Source: Paulinella micropora (taxonomy: Eukaryota; Cercozoa; Imbricatea; Euglyphida; Paulinellidae). From it: 64,000 bases of DNA. This document shows positions 40,978-51,397 of this stretch, piece by piece. The notes below the pieces were generated by a model that did not search any database, was not told the DNA's origin, and was given only the letters and a program-made list of their open reading frames with translations. Position 1 is the stretch's first letter; every line of letters starts with the position of its first letter. Where the stretch lies: assembly GCA_019918135.1 (NCBI GenBank), contig WBZZ01005715.1, positions 1 to 64,000 of the forward strand. The letters run 5' to 3'. The translations under genes were made by a program, and so were the position numbers.

Positions 40978-43900
40978 TCATGAGCACCTTGTTTGCGTCC
41001 TCCTGGTAGAACTCGTCGTGGTAATAATACTGTATCGCTGCACGTTGTGGACCGAGGCGATTGGCTGTATCGTAAACGTGCGGTAGCTCTCCCTATCGCC
41101 ATCCTTCTGCGACCTCTCGTTTTTCCCTGTTGAGACATTCTCATAGCCGACGCAGCCCAGCAGGTACGTGAGGGCCGCCTTGTTTGTGGCAAACTGCTTT
41201 TTCTTGAAGGGGATCTTGGGCCCGGCGAGGACCGCGTCTTCCGCGAGCTTGCGCACTAGCTTCGATTCAAGCAGCTTGCTGCTGTACACCGCCTTACTAT
41301 CATTGAACAGGTCTTGGACCGAATTCACCTCGAAGACCTCTGCGAGCCCGTTCACCGCCTTGTACAACCCGACGTGGCTCTTGCACAGCGCGGCAATCTG
41401 CCTGTCAGTCATGTCCAGTTGCTCGGCCAGTCTCACGTCGCCTTTCACGAGGGCCAGCTGGTCCAACACGTCCACTTTGTCCTTGCACTGCTGGTAGAAG
41501 GACTTAACCTCTTTTACCCACTCGTGCCGTAGCCAGGCAAGGTCGTTTTGTAGCTTGGCGGGATCGCGGACAAGCGCCTGCTGTAGCTTGACGCGCTTTT
41601 CCCTGTACTCTGCTTCCGCTTTCTTCAGCACTGTGTGGATGCCAGGGTAGCGAGCAAAGGTGTTCATCATACCGTACTCGATTTTCTCGTCGTCGTTGGG
41701 TCCACGAGACCTGAACAGGAAGTCCACGCGTCTGCGAGCGCTCTCGACTGTCAGCAACTGCCACTTCACCACGTCCCTGATCACTACCCCTAGGCGGCAG
41801 AGCGGCGGTGGCAGTACCAACTTCTTTCCTTCCTCTTTTAGTTCCTGCTCTTGCTGGATCTTTACTTTCTCCTCTTCTTCCTTCTGTCTCGCCTTGTCGT
41901 CTGCTTTCTGCCGGCGCTCCTCGTCCGTCATGATTGGCGGTACGACCACCTGGAAATCCTGGACGAGCCACTCCCACATGGCAGGACCCCTGCAACGCCG
42001 CTGCTCCGCCAGGGACGCGATCAGCCGCAGCTTCAGTGAACTGGGCACCTCAACCATCTTGGAAATGCCCGCCTGATCCTCCACCAGCACCCAGTCGTAG
42101 CCCCGGTCAATCACGCACCAGGGCAAAAGCACGCCTTTCACTCTGTGCAGGGCCCTCATGCGCGCCTCCTTGGCGGAGTAGTTGGCCTCGTACTGCTTGA
42201 AAACCTCGCAGTGTTCCCAGGGCAGAGTCGTCTTCTGCCTGCTCTCGAAACAACGAGGGGCCGGGATCCCGCCTTCGCCAAAGTACGCGCAGATAGTCGG
42301 GCCCCTGACCCGGCGCGCTCTCATTAGCATCTGTGCCATGATCCGCGCCGGTGGGCCCAGCCTCGAGATCTCCTTTTTGTACGCGCAGTGCAGGAAGACT
42401 TGGTCGACCAGGGTCTGGATATCCACCGCGACGCACATCTTAAGCTTGCTCGTGAAAATCAGCAGGCGGGGCGTCCCGTCGTCTTTGAAGAAATCGTTGA
42501 TGGTCGACATCAGGAACTTGCTGGTGCTCTTGCAAGTCTGGCCGTCCAGCAACTTGATGAAGTTGCCGTCCTGCCACGTCGCCCTGATCCTGTTTTCTCG
42601 CTCGTAGATCTCTTTCTCCTCCTGAGTGCGTTTCTTTGGGTCTCTGTTGACAGTCGTCCGGACGTTGCCTCTCGTGCCGGGCGCGCACGGCCTCACGGAC
42701 GCGATCTCAGGGAACAGCTTCTGTAGCGTGTCGTACAGGGCCGCCGCCGCTCGCTGGGTGTGGCATGCGACCAGCATCTTGCGTCCGTTGCGCAAGCCGT
42801 CTACGATTTTTCCTAGCCAGTCAATGATTCAAATTCGGAAATCACCTCCAGTCCTCTCCGCAGGTGTGGGGGCACGTACTTGTAGTAGTGGAACCGTATG
42901 TCATTTTGTGCCTCCTCCAGCGACGCTTTCCCTTCCCTTCTAGCGACTCCGCCCCCGTCGCACAACAACCAGTCGCGCAGGTGACTTGTCGCAGTCCTTG
43001 TCCAAAATAAGTACCCTCTCAGCCATCCCGCACAGCGCCCTGAAGGCTTTTCCACACCAGAGAGCGCGCCGCCGTCCGCGATGTGCTGGTTGAGCTTCGC
43101 CATGTCGATCTCGGGGGCTCGTACAAACACCGCGTCGTGCACCAGCGTGCTCACGTTGTCTTTGCCAAACTACTCGATCACGCGCATCATCACCTCGTTC
43201 TCGAAATGGGTCGTCAGGAAGTGGACGAACCTGCCCCGCAGGTTGTAGAACTTGATGCAGCCGTCGGGGCTCTCTGTCTGGCTCTTGGTCTTCTCGCACC
43301 AGGCCCACAGCTTGGGAAAGTACTTGACCAGCCCTTGCACAGCCAGCTTGACGCTACATTGCAGGTCGGCCAGAATGGGGTACGCGTCCATTTTGACGTC
43401 CGTAGTGGCACCGGGGAGCCGTATCAGCACTCCACCATGCACGAGGCGAGCATAACGTCCTTGACAAACGCGTCATCCGTAACGTGCACTGACGCCTTGA
43501 CGCGGCGGAAGAAGCCTTTGCGGTCGGTCACGAACTCCCGCAGCGGCGCCAGATCGGCCGCGGGCGACGACTTGAGCTTCGAGGCCAGCCAGTGCAAGAA
43601 GAAGCGCACCGAGTTTCGTATGTCCAGCTCGAGCGTGTCCGACAGGGTGAGCCTCCTCAGTTCCCTTGGCGCCGACTGCAGCCCGTGCTCTGCGTACAAG
43701 CGGCAGCCCGGCAGAGCGGCGTCAGGGCACTTTTTGGACTTGCGCGGGGCCTGCATCCCGCGCGGCAAGCGGTACGCCACTTCCAGTTTGCCCTTCTCGT
43801 TCACGTTGGTGTATAGAGCCAGCAGGTACCGCCTATAGTTCGGCATCACTCTTTCGTCCTGGAGCAGGTCTCGCACCTTGACCAATTGCAAGTCCGCTGT

Positions 43901-44077
43901 CTCGTGTAGCACGAGCGCTGTCTTGCCTCCTCCACTCCCGCTGTCGCCCTCTCCGCGCTGCTGTTTCTCCTCTTCGTCCGCGTTCTCTTCTTCTTCATTT
44001 TCCACTTCATCCACGTAGAACTCGACGGGCCCGGGCGAAGGAGGCGGCGAGCAGTCCAGTATGGTTTCCTCGTCCAT
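40978..44077 (-). pseudogene. TVpol-like polymerase / origin-binding-type helicase replication protein
   Basis: Minus strand from ATG 44077. After an acidic N-terminus comes a polymerase-A-like block: PRELRRLTLSDTLELDIRNS and LREFVTDRKGFFRRV (motif-A region), then VSTLVHDAVFVRA (HDx motif-C-like), typical of the TVpol family of virus/transposon polymerases. The following region has MLVACHTQRAAAALYDTL and IMAQMLMRARRVRGPTICAY, resembling the C-terminal half of herpes UL9-type origin-binding helicases. The end is a long helical tail with a Glu/Lys coiled coil near 41830-41920. It is carried in about four pieces (about three breaks). Confidence 0.6.
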
Positions 44078-44792
44078 CGCTGGTCACTATACACATAGAC
44101 GCACGCAGAAACGTTTTTTGCTGTGTTTTTCCTAAGGAGTGAAAATTTGACGGGTTTTGCGATATTTTTTTTTGAAGGGGCGAACATTTTGACGGGTTTT
44201 AAGGCACAATTTTTTCGCATTACTCTGCATTCCGGCTCAGGTCACTTACTTGCTTCAGAGAGGAAGCAAGTCTGAGGGCGACAAGGCCAGAACCGAACCA
44301 GGCCAGGCACGCGCGCCTGCTCAATGGTGAGGGGAGAAGGGAGAAGGGAGAAGGGAGAAGGGAAAGTAGCGGTTTACGCGTGCCCGCGTGCCGGTTTGAG
44401 AAAACAACCCCCCACCCTCCGGTGCCAGTCCAAGGAAAACGACCCCCCCCCCCCCTCCGGTGCCAGTCCAAGGAAAACGACCCCCCCCCCCCCCTCCGGT
44501 GCCAGTACAAGTAAAACGACCCCCTCCCTCCGGTGCCAGTACAGGGAAAACGACCCCCCCCCCCCCCCCCCCTCCGGTGCCAGTACAAGGAAAACGACCC
44601 CCTCCCTCCGGTGCCAGTACAGGGAAAACGACCCCCCTCCCTCCGGTGCCGCCTACCGCAAAGTCACCCCCCCCCCCCCCTCTCCGGTGCCGGCACGAGA
44701 GAAACACTCCCCCCACCCCCCCCTCTCCCGGCCCACAATGTCGGCGGGAAGGGAGAAGGGAGAAGGGAGAAGGGAAAGTAAAGGTCTGCACA
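44078..44792. repeat. Low-complexity start of the accessory island
   Basis: The block holds a GGGAGAA tandem tract at 44330-44362 that recurs at 44750-44780 and 44803-44830. It also holds a minisatellite of about 31 bp at 44411-44700, with units of the form CTCCGGTGCCAGTACAAGG plus AAAACGA and a C-run. C-run length varies between units. Frames through it are proline-rich by default and I do not accept them as genes. Confidence 0.7.
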
Positions 44793-45638
44793 ATGTCGGC
44801 GGGAAGGGAGAAGGGAGAAGGGAGAGGGGAGAAGCGTGCCCGTGTGCCACCTCGACCTAAGCAAACCAAGGGAGTAACGGACGGTACCCAACCACCCTCA
44901 CAACCAGCCCAGCTGAGAATCACCAAAGTCCAAAGAAAAAAAAATGCACCGAAAAATACCGCTGGTGCCACCGATGGTCCCCGTCCCAAGCGCGCGCGCC
45001 GCGTCCTGCCGCGCGGCCGGCTGGCCGCGCTCGTGCCGCCGGCTGGCTACGCGCCACTCCTCTCCGACCCAGCCGCCGTGACCAGGATGGACAGAGCGCG
45101 GCCCTCTCTCAACGACCCCGACTGGGAAAACCTGCTGGCAGGGGCCGCTGCCCGAGGGCTCGACACCAACGATCGGCGCCTGCGTCTGGTCTGCTACCCC
45201 TACCCGTGGTGCCTACTGACCGCTGCCACGCTGCCGCCCGATGCTGCCCAGCTCCTCTCGCTTCTGGACCTCTGTCTGCTCAGTGCGCCTGCCCGTCAGA
45301 GCGTGCCCGACCTACCGCCGGAACTGACTGTTGGCCACGCGGCGCCTAGGCTCCTGGATCCCTACCTGCCGCCAGATTTGTCCCGACTCGTGACTGCCTA
45401 CCTGCCCACCCCAGCGTACTACAGCCCGCTCCCCAAGGGAACCCTGGCGGGCCTACATGCGGCTCACCGAATGGACCTTTACGACCTTCTTTGCGGTGTG
45501 CGCTCGTTTCACCGCTGGCAGGACTGGTTTCACCTGCTGGGATGCAACGGAAGACTGCCTCAACCAACGCCTGCAGACTGTTTTCCAGCGCCTAGCCAAG
45601 CGCCTAAGCGCGTTGTAGAATTCAATAAAACATGCTAA
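44793..45638 (+). CDS. Basic Ala/Leu/Pro-rich protein, unknown function
   Basis: 281 residues from ATG 44793. A Lys/Arg/Gly-rich start encoded by the GGGAGAA tract leads into a basic segment (PRPKRARRVLPRGRLAA). A folded-looking region rich in Leu, Pro and Ala follows, with LRLVCYPYPWCLLTAATLPP and LAGLHAAHRMDLYDLLCGVRSFHRWQDWFHLLGCNG. GC-rich codons and a polyadenylation-type AATAAA at 45624-45629, overlapping the last codons, support a real gene. No family is recognised. It is the first gene of the accessory island. Confidence 0.45.
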   Translation: MSAGREKGEGRGEKRARVPPRPKQTKGVTDGTQPPSQPAQLRITKVQRKKNAPKNTAGATDGPRPKRARRVLPRGRLAALVPPAGYAPLLSDPAAVTRMDRARPSLNDPDWENLLAGAAARGLDTNDRRLRLVCYPYPWCLLTAATLPPDAAQLLSLLDLCLLSAPARQSVPDLPPELTVGHAAPRLLDPYLPPDLSRLVTAYLPTPAYYSPLPKGTLAGLHAAHRMDLYDLLCGVRSFHRWQDWFHLLGCNGRLPQPTPADCFPAPSQAPKRVVEFNKTC

Positions 45639-46211
45639 ATATTTTTGATTGTGACTTGGCATCGGCTGGCCCAAGGCCACCTATACACGCGCAGAGCCAG
45701 ACTCCGGCGAACAGCCAAGTGCGCCCACCCTTCTTTTTTTAAGGAAGCGGAAACAATGCGGTGGTTCGTTTTTGGATTTGCGCCACCCCACATCTTATAA
45801 GAGTACACTTTCTGGTCAAGGTCAAAACAAACCACCCGATTCAAAAGCTCGCGGGCAGCCAAGGGCGCCCAACCTACTTCTCTTTCTTAAACAATCAGGT
45901 GGTTCGTTTTTGGCACTTGCGCCACCCCACATCTTATAAGAATACACTTTCTGGTCAAGGTCAAAAACGAACCACTCTCCGGTGCCACCACCCGCCACTG
46001 TGGCATCGGATTCGAACCACGGAAATGCGCGCCAAAATCGGTGGCACAAATGTGCCTACCAGGTATCTATACCATGTACTTTCTAGGTAAGGACAGGTTC
46101 GAACCACTCATTTTCCAGGGAAGTTTTCCGTGAATAAAAATCAGTGGTTCGAACGTGCCTACCAGGTATCTATAGTCTGCTATCTATGGTCAAGGACAAA
46201 TTCGAACCACT

Positions 46212-46376
46212 CACAAAAAAGAGGCGGAAGGGGGCAGGGGGAAGGTCACCCACCTACTACCCTAGTGACCAACTCAGTGTGCCACTACTGCACTTGGCTG
46301 GTCACTAGGGTAGTAGGTGGTGGGCCTCCCCCCCCTCCTCTGCCTTCTCCTCTGCCGCTTCTGCCTCTTTTTTTTT
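46212..46376. repeat. Large imperfect palindrome nested in the array (first)
   Basis: The left arm AAAAAGAGGCGGAAGG...CACCTACTACCCTAGTGACCA is mirrored by TGGTCACTAGGGTAGTAGGTG...GCCTCTTTTTT. Arms are about 70 bp with a loop near 46275-46300. The polypurine and polypyrimidine ends are long. It sits between two GTGGTTCG units, as if inserted. Confidence 0.75.
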
Positions 46377-46758
46377 GGTGTGTGGTTCGAACGCGCCTAC
46401 CAGGTATCTATAGCCTGTACTTTCTAGGTAAGGCCAGATTCGAACCACTCATTTTCCCGGGAAGTTTTCAGTGAAAAAAAAAACAGTGGTTCGAACGCGC
46501 CTGACAGGTATCTATAGAGTGCTATCTATGGGTAAGGCCAGGTTCGAACCACTCATTTTCCCGAGAAGGTTTCAGTGAAAAAAAAACAGTGGTTCGAACG
46601 TGCCTGACAGGTATCTATAAAATGCTATCTATCGGTAAGGCCAGGTTCGAACCACTCATTTTCCCTGGAAGTTTTTAGTGAAAAAAAACAGTGGTTCGAA
46701 CGTGCCTGACAGGTATCTATCGAGTGCTATCTATGGGTAAGGGTAAATCCGAACCACC

Positions 46759-46902
46759 CACAAAAAAGAAGCGGGAGGGAGCAAGGGGGGGGGGGGGCAC
46801 CCACCTACCACCCCAGTGACTAAACTAGTGTTGCACTGGTGCATTTGTCTGATCACTAGGGTAGTAGGCAGGTGGCCCCCCCCTCTGCATCTTTTTTTTT
46901 GG
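46759..46902. repeat. Large imperfect palindrome nested in the array (second)
   Basis: A diverged second copy of the 46212-46376 palindrome with a G-run of about 12 in its left arm and the same CACCTACYACCCYAGTGAC core. It again lies between two GTGGTTCG units, so the pair behaves like a small foldback element family. Confidence 0.7.
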
Positions 46903-47043
46903 GTGGTTCGAACGCTGCCCTTAACACTTATAGAGTAAGTCTCTCTAGTCATGGCAGATTCCGAACCACTTTTTTCCAGCGGAATTTGCATTGAATTTTT
47001 TTAATGAGAAAAGGGACGGTTGGGTGGCACCAGTGTTTGTTTT

Positions 47044-48123
47044 TTAAAGTACATCCACGGGCGGGACTTCTGTGACTGAGAACACGATGTCCTGCTTGAG
47101 CCAGCAGTAGGACCTCGCAGTCTCGATGGAGAACAGCGTGGCGTAGCGCGAGCCGCGGTCGAAGAAGAGGAGCAAGCGAAAGTCAAAGCCAAAAGTGTGG
47201 CAGTCGTGAACGACGAGTGCCAGCCCGTCGTGACGAGCGAGTAGCTGCGCTAAAGTCGCGCGCCGCTCGGGGCCTAGGAGCACTGGCAGCGCCGAGTGCC
47301 TGACGTAGTCACGCAGAGCGTCTATCGAAGTGAGAGAATGTGGGTGCGCCTCCTCGTCTGCGCTGCGAGGCGAATTAAGGAAGTTGAAAAGCGCAAAGTG
47401 CAAGCACCAGTAATTCTTCTTGTGCCGGAAGCGCTGCTTGATGCCAGTGTCGTACTCTGCGCCAGGCATGTTGTCCAGCCCAGTCACGTCGCCAGCATGC
47501 ACGAACTCTTGGCCCGGCCTGCCCAGCACCTTCGAGTACACGTCGGCACGCCAACGACGCGCGCACTCTGCATCGCAGTCTTTGTCCATCCACGTCAGCA
47601 TGGCAGAAAGGGGCTCCATAGTCCAGCACTCCTCGTTCTCCCACAGGACCCAGATGCAAGGAGTCTTTTCGCCGCGGTCACAGCCGTGCTCTTGCTCTTC
47701 TTCTTCGGTGGCTGCTTGTAGCTTGAGGTAGTGGTGCTTCTGGTCAGCCTCTGCCAGTTGCTGCTGCTGCGTCTGTGTCTGTAGTTCTGCTGTCCCTGCC
47801 ACTTCCGCCTCGGCCGGCTGCCTGCTGGCTGCGGGCATCTCATGCCCGCTGCCGCCTGCTGCTGGCTGTGGCGTCAGCTTCTGTGACTGCAGCTCCACCT
47901 TCACTTCCACTTCCGCCTCGGCTAGCTGCCTGCTGGCTGCGGGCGTCTCATGCCAGCTGCCGCCTGCTGCTGGCTGTGGCGTCAGTTTGCGTGACTGTAG
48001 CTCCAGCTTGCGTCGCTTGAGACGAGCGCGGTCTCGTAAGTTCTTCTTCCGTCTCTTGCCAGCTGTGGTGGTGTCCAGGACTAGGACAGCGACTGTCGAC
48101 GTACGTTCGGTCACTGCTGACAT
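47044..48123 (-). CDS. Cysteine-peptidase-like accessory protein 1
   Basis: 359 residues from ATG 48123. The N-terminal half is low-complexity and contains two to three tandem repeats of about 33 residues (QSQKLTPQPAAGGSGHEMP) at about 47800-48010. The C-terminal half is folded: NYWCLHFALFNFLNS, then LRDYVRHSALPVLL, GLALVVHDCHTFGFDF and YATLFSIETARSYCWL. A Cys early, and a His followed by an Asp late, give the order C, H, D of papain-like peptidases. Similar placement in the gene at 50051 suggests paralogy. Protease or deubiquitinase activity is inference only. Confidence 0.5.
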   Translation of the reverse strand: MSAVTERTSTVAVLVLDTTTAGKRRKKNLRDRARLKRRKLELQSRKLTPQPAAGGSWHETPAASRQLAEAEVEVKVELQSQKLTPQPAAGGSGHEMPAASRQPAEAEVAGTAELQTQTQQQQLAEADQKHHYLKLQAATEEEEQEHGCDRGEKTPCIWVLWENEECWTMEPLSAMLTWMDKDCDAECARRWRADVYSKVLGRPGQEFVHAGDVTGLDNMPGAEYDTGIKQRFRHKKNYWCLHFALFNFLNSPRSADEEAHPHSLTSIDALRDYVRHSALPVLLGPERRATLAQLLARHDGLALVVHDCHTFGFDFRLLLFFDRGSRYATLFSIETARSYCWLKQDIVFSVTEVPPVDVL

Positions 48124-48748
48124 GGCTGAGAGTTGCTCCTGGTGTGCCTTGGGTGAAGGCTCTGCTCTGAATTGTGAGGGAGCATCGGGTGTGCCGCCAC
48201 GGGCGCGCGGGGGGGGGGGGGGGGAAGCACCCCGTCCCAGGGGGGGGGAAGCACCCCGTCCCAGGAGGGACAGCACACCGCGCAGTGGGCCCGGCTCCAC
48301 CACCAAAAATTTTTTATTGCAGATTCTGATAGCGCGTGGCCTGAACAGTCGAACGCCACTTTTCCCGACTTGAAAGGACGACGATCGAATGCAGGGGAAA
48401 GCCGCAAAGTTTGGCCGCCAAAAAACACAGAATCCTCACACCTGAAAAATCATGTGTTTCCTGCCAAGCTGCCGCCATCCAGGAATATTTCGGCATTGCT
48501 AAAATCGCACACTGTTGCCTTTTGTACAGGTGGCACCGGTGACTGCAAAAATATATATAACCCGCTGGTGGCACCACCTACTGTAATTATACTAGTTGTG
48601 GATTTGGATAACAAAATGCCACTTTTCTCTGTAAACATTGGGACAAAAAGGCAGTAGATTATCCCACTAGTGCAAAATGGCATTTTGTTTTATCAGGCCT
48701 ATCGACAATTGATTTAAACTTTTACAGAATAAATTTTTTATATTATAG

Positions 48749-48807
<59 letters not shown>

Positions 48808-50050
48808 CTATAAATATAAATAATAATACAAAATCTATGATAGGCCTGATCATATGTATTTCCTTTTTGTCCTATAAATATTTTTAAAAAAATAATACAA
48901 AAAACATGTGATAGGCCTGATCATATGTATTTCCTTTTTGTCCCGATCAGGACCGGTCGGGTTAGTAATGCCATTTTGGTACTGTCATATTGGCATTAGA
49001 CGTGAATATTCACGATCAGCCAAATTATACGTGTTTTGCGGTGTAACTGTATTTTTGTGGTCGTTGGTGGCACCAGGTGGCACCGTGTGATACGGGCGAA
49101 AAAGGCAGTAGGTGTTGCAATTTCAGCAATGCCGAAATGTCCTTGGGTGGTGCCCCTTTCTGCCGTATCACACAGGTGGCACCATTGACCACTTTTTTCA
49201 GGCCATAGTTTGAGACATCTGCCACGGGTCTGGCCCCTGCCACCTGGGGGGAGGGAGGGTTTTTTGCCCCTTCCTGAAAAGTTGTGGATAAACTTCCCGA
49301 CTTCACGTCTCATAGCCATATTTTATGGTGGAAATTCACTGTAAAAGGGCGAAAAGGCAGTAGTCGCTGCAAATTCTGCAAAATGCCGAAATGTCACTGG
49401 GTGATGCCCCTTTCGGCCGTATCACCCCGGTGGCACCATTCGTCACTTTTTTCATGCCATAGTTTGAGACATCTGCCACGGGTCTGGCCCCTGCCACCCG
49501 GGGGGAGGGAGGGTTTTTTGTCACTTACTGAAAAGTTGTGGATAAACTTCCCTACTTCACGTCTCATAGCCACATTTTGTGGTGGGAATTCACAGTCAGC
49601 CTAAATACATGTGTTTTGCGGTGTAACTGTATTTTTGTGGTCACCGGTGCCACCTATGAAAAAAGGCAATGGTTAGGATGATTGCGGCAGTGCCGAAATA
49701 CCACTGGGTGCTGCACTTTTCTGCCGTATCATGCAGGGTGGCGCCAGGTGGCATGGTTAGGTGAAAAACACCTGATTTTTCTGGTGGTAGGATTCTGGAT
49801 TTTTTTAGCGACCGAACTTTGCGGCCTTCTCCTGCGGCCGCCCGTGGTCCGTTTTGGCTGGGACAAGTGGCGTTCGACGCGCCAGGTCGAAATCTACCGG
49901 AATCTGCCATAACAAATTTTTCTAGTGGGCGGTGCCACCTGACCCCACCCACAAGTGAAAATCCACTTATTTGTGCAGTGGATACCAGCCACGATTTTTT
50001 TTGTGCATAGGCCCAAGGCTCCTGCCTCTCGCAGTCCGAAAAAGCCGTGA
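48124..50050. repeat. Repeat-rich divergent intergenic region
   Basis: It holds a G-run of about 14 near 48210 and a tandem pair of GGGGGAAGCACCCCGTCCCAG near 48222-48265. An inverted repeat pair lies at about 48300-48480 versus 49745-49920 (shared AAGTGGCGTTCGAC). A TA-dinucleotide tract lies at about 48754-48804, and two copies of GCCTGATCATATGTATTTCC at 48845 and 48916. Two to three tandem copies of a roughly 255-bp unit lie at 49090-49740 (units contain GCCGAAATGTC...GCCGTATCAC and TTGAGACATCTGCCACGG). No gene was recognised. Confidence 0.7.
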
Positions 50051-51397
50051 ATGATTCGAAGTGCGCGCACCAAGAGGGGTGCCGGTGTCACTGCCGGTCC
50101 GAGCAGAGCTGCAGCGCACAATGTGGGCTGCTCTGCAAAGATTGCTACTCGCTCCGCCACCAAGGCTGCAGCGCCCAATGCGGGCGGCCCTGGCTGGAAG
50201 AGCAGTAAGGCGCTGCCACCGCCCCCTCCTGGTCGCACGCGCCGAGAAATGACCACGCCACTGGACCGCGGCATCCGCCAGAAAAAGGCTCAGCCCTCGT
50301 CCGCCGCAACCAAGCGGAACAGGAAAAAGAAAGAGAAGAAGAAAGCGAAAAAGAAAGCAAAGAAGATGTCAGGAGAGGAGATGGCCTGCCTCCGCCTGGC
50401 AATTGAGTACAACCACGTGGCTCAGCTTGGCTGTGACAGCAGTCACGTCGGAGAGCCGCCTTATGAAGGGCCCGAGTCCGATGCCTGGGACCGTCTACAA
50501 GAACTCTCGGCCGAAGACTTGAAGCGAGAGGCAGAGCAGGCCAAGGGGTCCATCCGCCAGGAAGTGATGCTCCCCGGCAAGGAGAGCTTCTTGTGGCTTG
50601 CCTACAACTGGGAAGACCAGCCGCATGCTCCGACCCCCGGCCGGGAGGACATCAAGGTTGATTTGGACGCCGACTCGTTCATCATCGCGTTCCCTGACAA
50701 AAAGGAACCTCTGCGGAAAAAGCCCGTGCAGGAGCTCATCCCCATCAAAGTGTTTCGTGACGAGTTTAAGGGCCAGCCGGGCAGGGAGCGGGACCACGAG
50801 GAGCGCCAGCACATGGTTCATGCCTGCATCAGCCGGGCGGGCTTGCGCAAAACGAACGGCCTGAAGCCGGATGTGTACTGGCCGCTAGGCAGCGGTGCCA
50901 ACGACGACGGCCCGGCGCCCTTCCCGCGTGGCGACCTGTATCGCCTCTCCGCGCGCTCCTCGGGCCGATACTACTGCGTCCAAGACGCGTTCTTCAACGC
51001 GTTGGTCGCCGCGGGCTGTCAGCCGCCCAGCAAGTACCTCGCCCTCTTGCACGCAAAGCTGAACGGCTACTGCGAAGTCCAGCAGCTCATCGATTTTCTC
51101 GGCGGCTGCTTCCGGTGCTTCGACACGGGCTCACTCTACTCTCTCCGCCCTCTCAAGAAGGCGAGCTGGTACGACCTGACCCGCAAGGGCAGCGACCTTC
51201 GTGGCATCTTTCTCGTCAGCGGCTGGGCCCACACGGTAGCAGTGGACACGAAGAACGGTCTTTTGCTGAACGCTGCCAGCCATTTCGCCCTGGCTCTCAC
51301 TCAACAGAATCTCGTGGCCTGCCGCATCTTTGACGGGCCCGTCTCCGTCTACCGCCTCGTCGCCAAGCAGGCACCCGCCCAGCCAGCCTCGGTGTAA
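50051..51397 (+). CDS. Cysteine-peptidase-like accessory protein 2
   Basis: 448 residues from ATG 50051. The N-terminus is basic and low-complexity (KRNRKKKEKKKAKKKAKK). The C-terminal domain has GRYYCVQDAFFNALVAAG, then a helical CEVQQLIDFLGGCFRCFD, and GIFLVSGWAHTVAVDTKNGLLLNA. The Cys-Gln-x-x-Ala helix and later His and Asp give a papain-like or C39-like C/H/D arrangement. The C-terminal domain lines up with that of the gene at 47044, so the two are probable diverged paralogues in opposite orientation. The substrate is unknown. Confidence 0.5.
   Translation: MIRSARTKRGAGVTAGPSRAAAHNVGCSAKIATRSATKAAAPNAGGPGWKSSKALPPPPPGRTRREMTTPLDRGIRQKKAQPSSAATKRNRKKKEKKKAKKKAKKMSGEEMACLRLAIEYNHVAQLGCDSSHVGEPPYEGPESDAWDRLQELSAEDLKREAEQAKGSIRQEVMLPGKESFLWLAYNWEDQPHAPTPGREDIKVDLDADSFIIAFPDKKEPLRKKPVQELIPIKVFRDEFKGQPGRERDHEERQHMVHACISRAGLRKTNGLKPDVYWPLGSGANDDGPAPFPRGDLYRLSARSSGRYYCVQDAFFNALVAAGCQPPSKYLALLHAKLNGYCEVQQLIDFLGGCFRCFDTGSLYSLRPLKKASWYDLTRKGSDLRGIFLVSGWAHTVAVDTKNGLLLNAASHFALALTQQNLVACRIFDGPVSVYRLVAKQAPAQPASV

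Larger units (their letters stand above)
45750..46972. repeat. Array of short elements with GTGGTTCG...CGAACCAC ends
   Basis: About nine units of 65-85 bp each begin with GTGGTTCG and end with its complement CGAACCAC. Two early units (about 45757-45833 and 45897-45977) share a core with CACATCTTATAAGA. Later ones (about 46040-46110, 46142-46209, 46382-46449, 46485-46553, 46588-46656, 46691-46758, 46903-46970) share cores like GCCTGACAGGTATCTATA. The middle units are spaced about 103 bp apart with AT-rich spacers ending in A-runs (GTTTTCAGTGAAAAAA). No coding is present. Confidence 0.8.

Noticed and set aside
44460-44792. Proline-rich protein start (PPPPVPVQGKRPPP)
   Set aside because: It is the product of the C-run minisatellite and changes frame with run length, so it is unlikely to be a true N-terminus.
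45000-45640. Third member of the cysteine-peptidase-like family
   Set aside because: PYPWCLLTAA looks superficially like the Cys helix, but no matching His/Asp region follows.
45750-46972. CRISPR-like array
   Set aside because: The units are too long, have inverted ends, and the spacers are A-rich repeats of each other. No cas genes are present and the context is eukaryotic.
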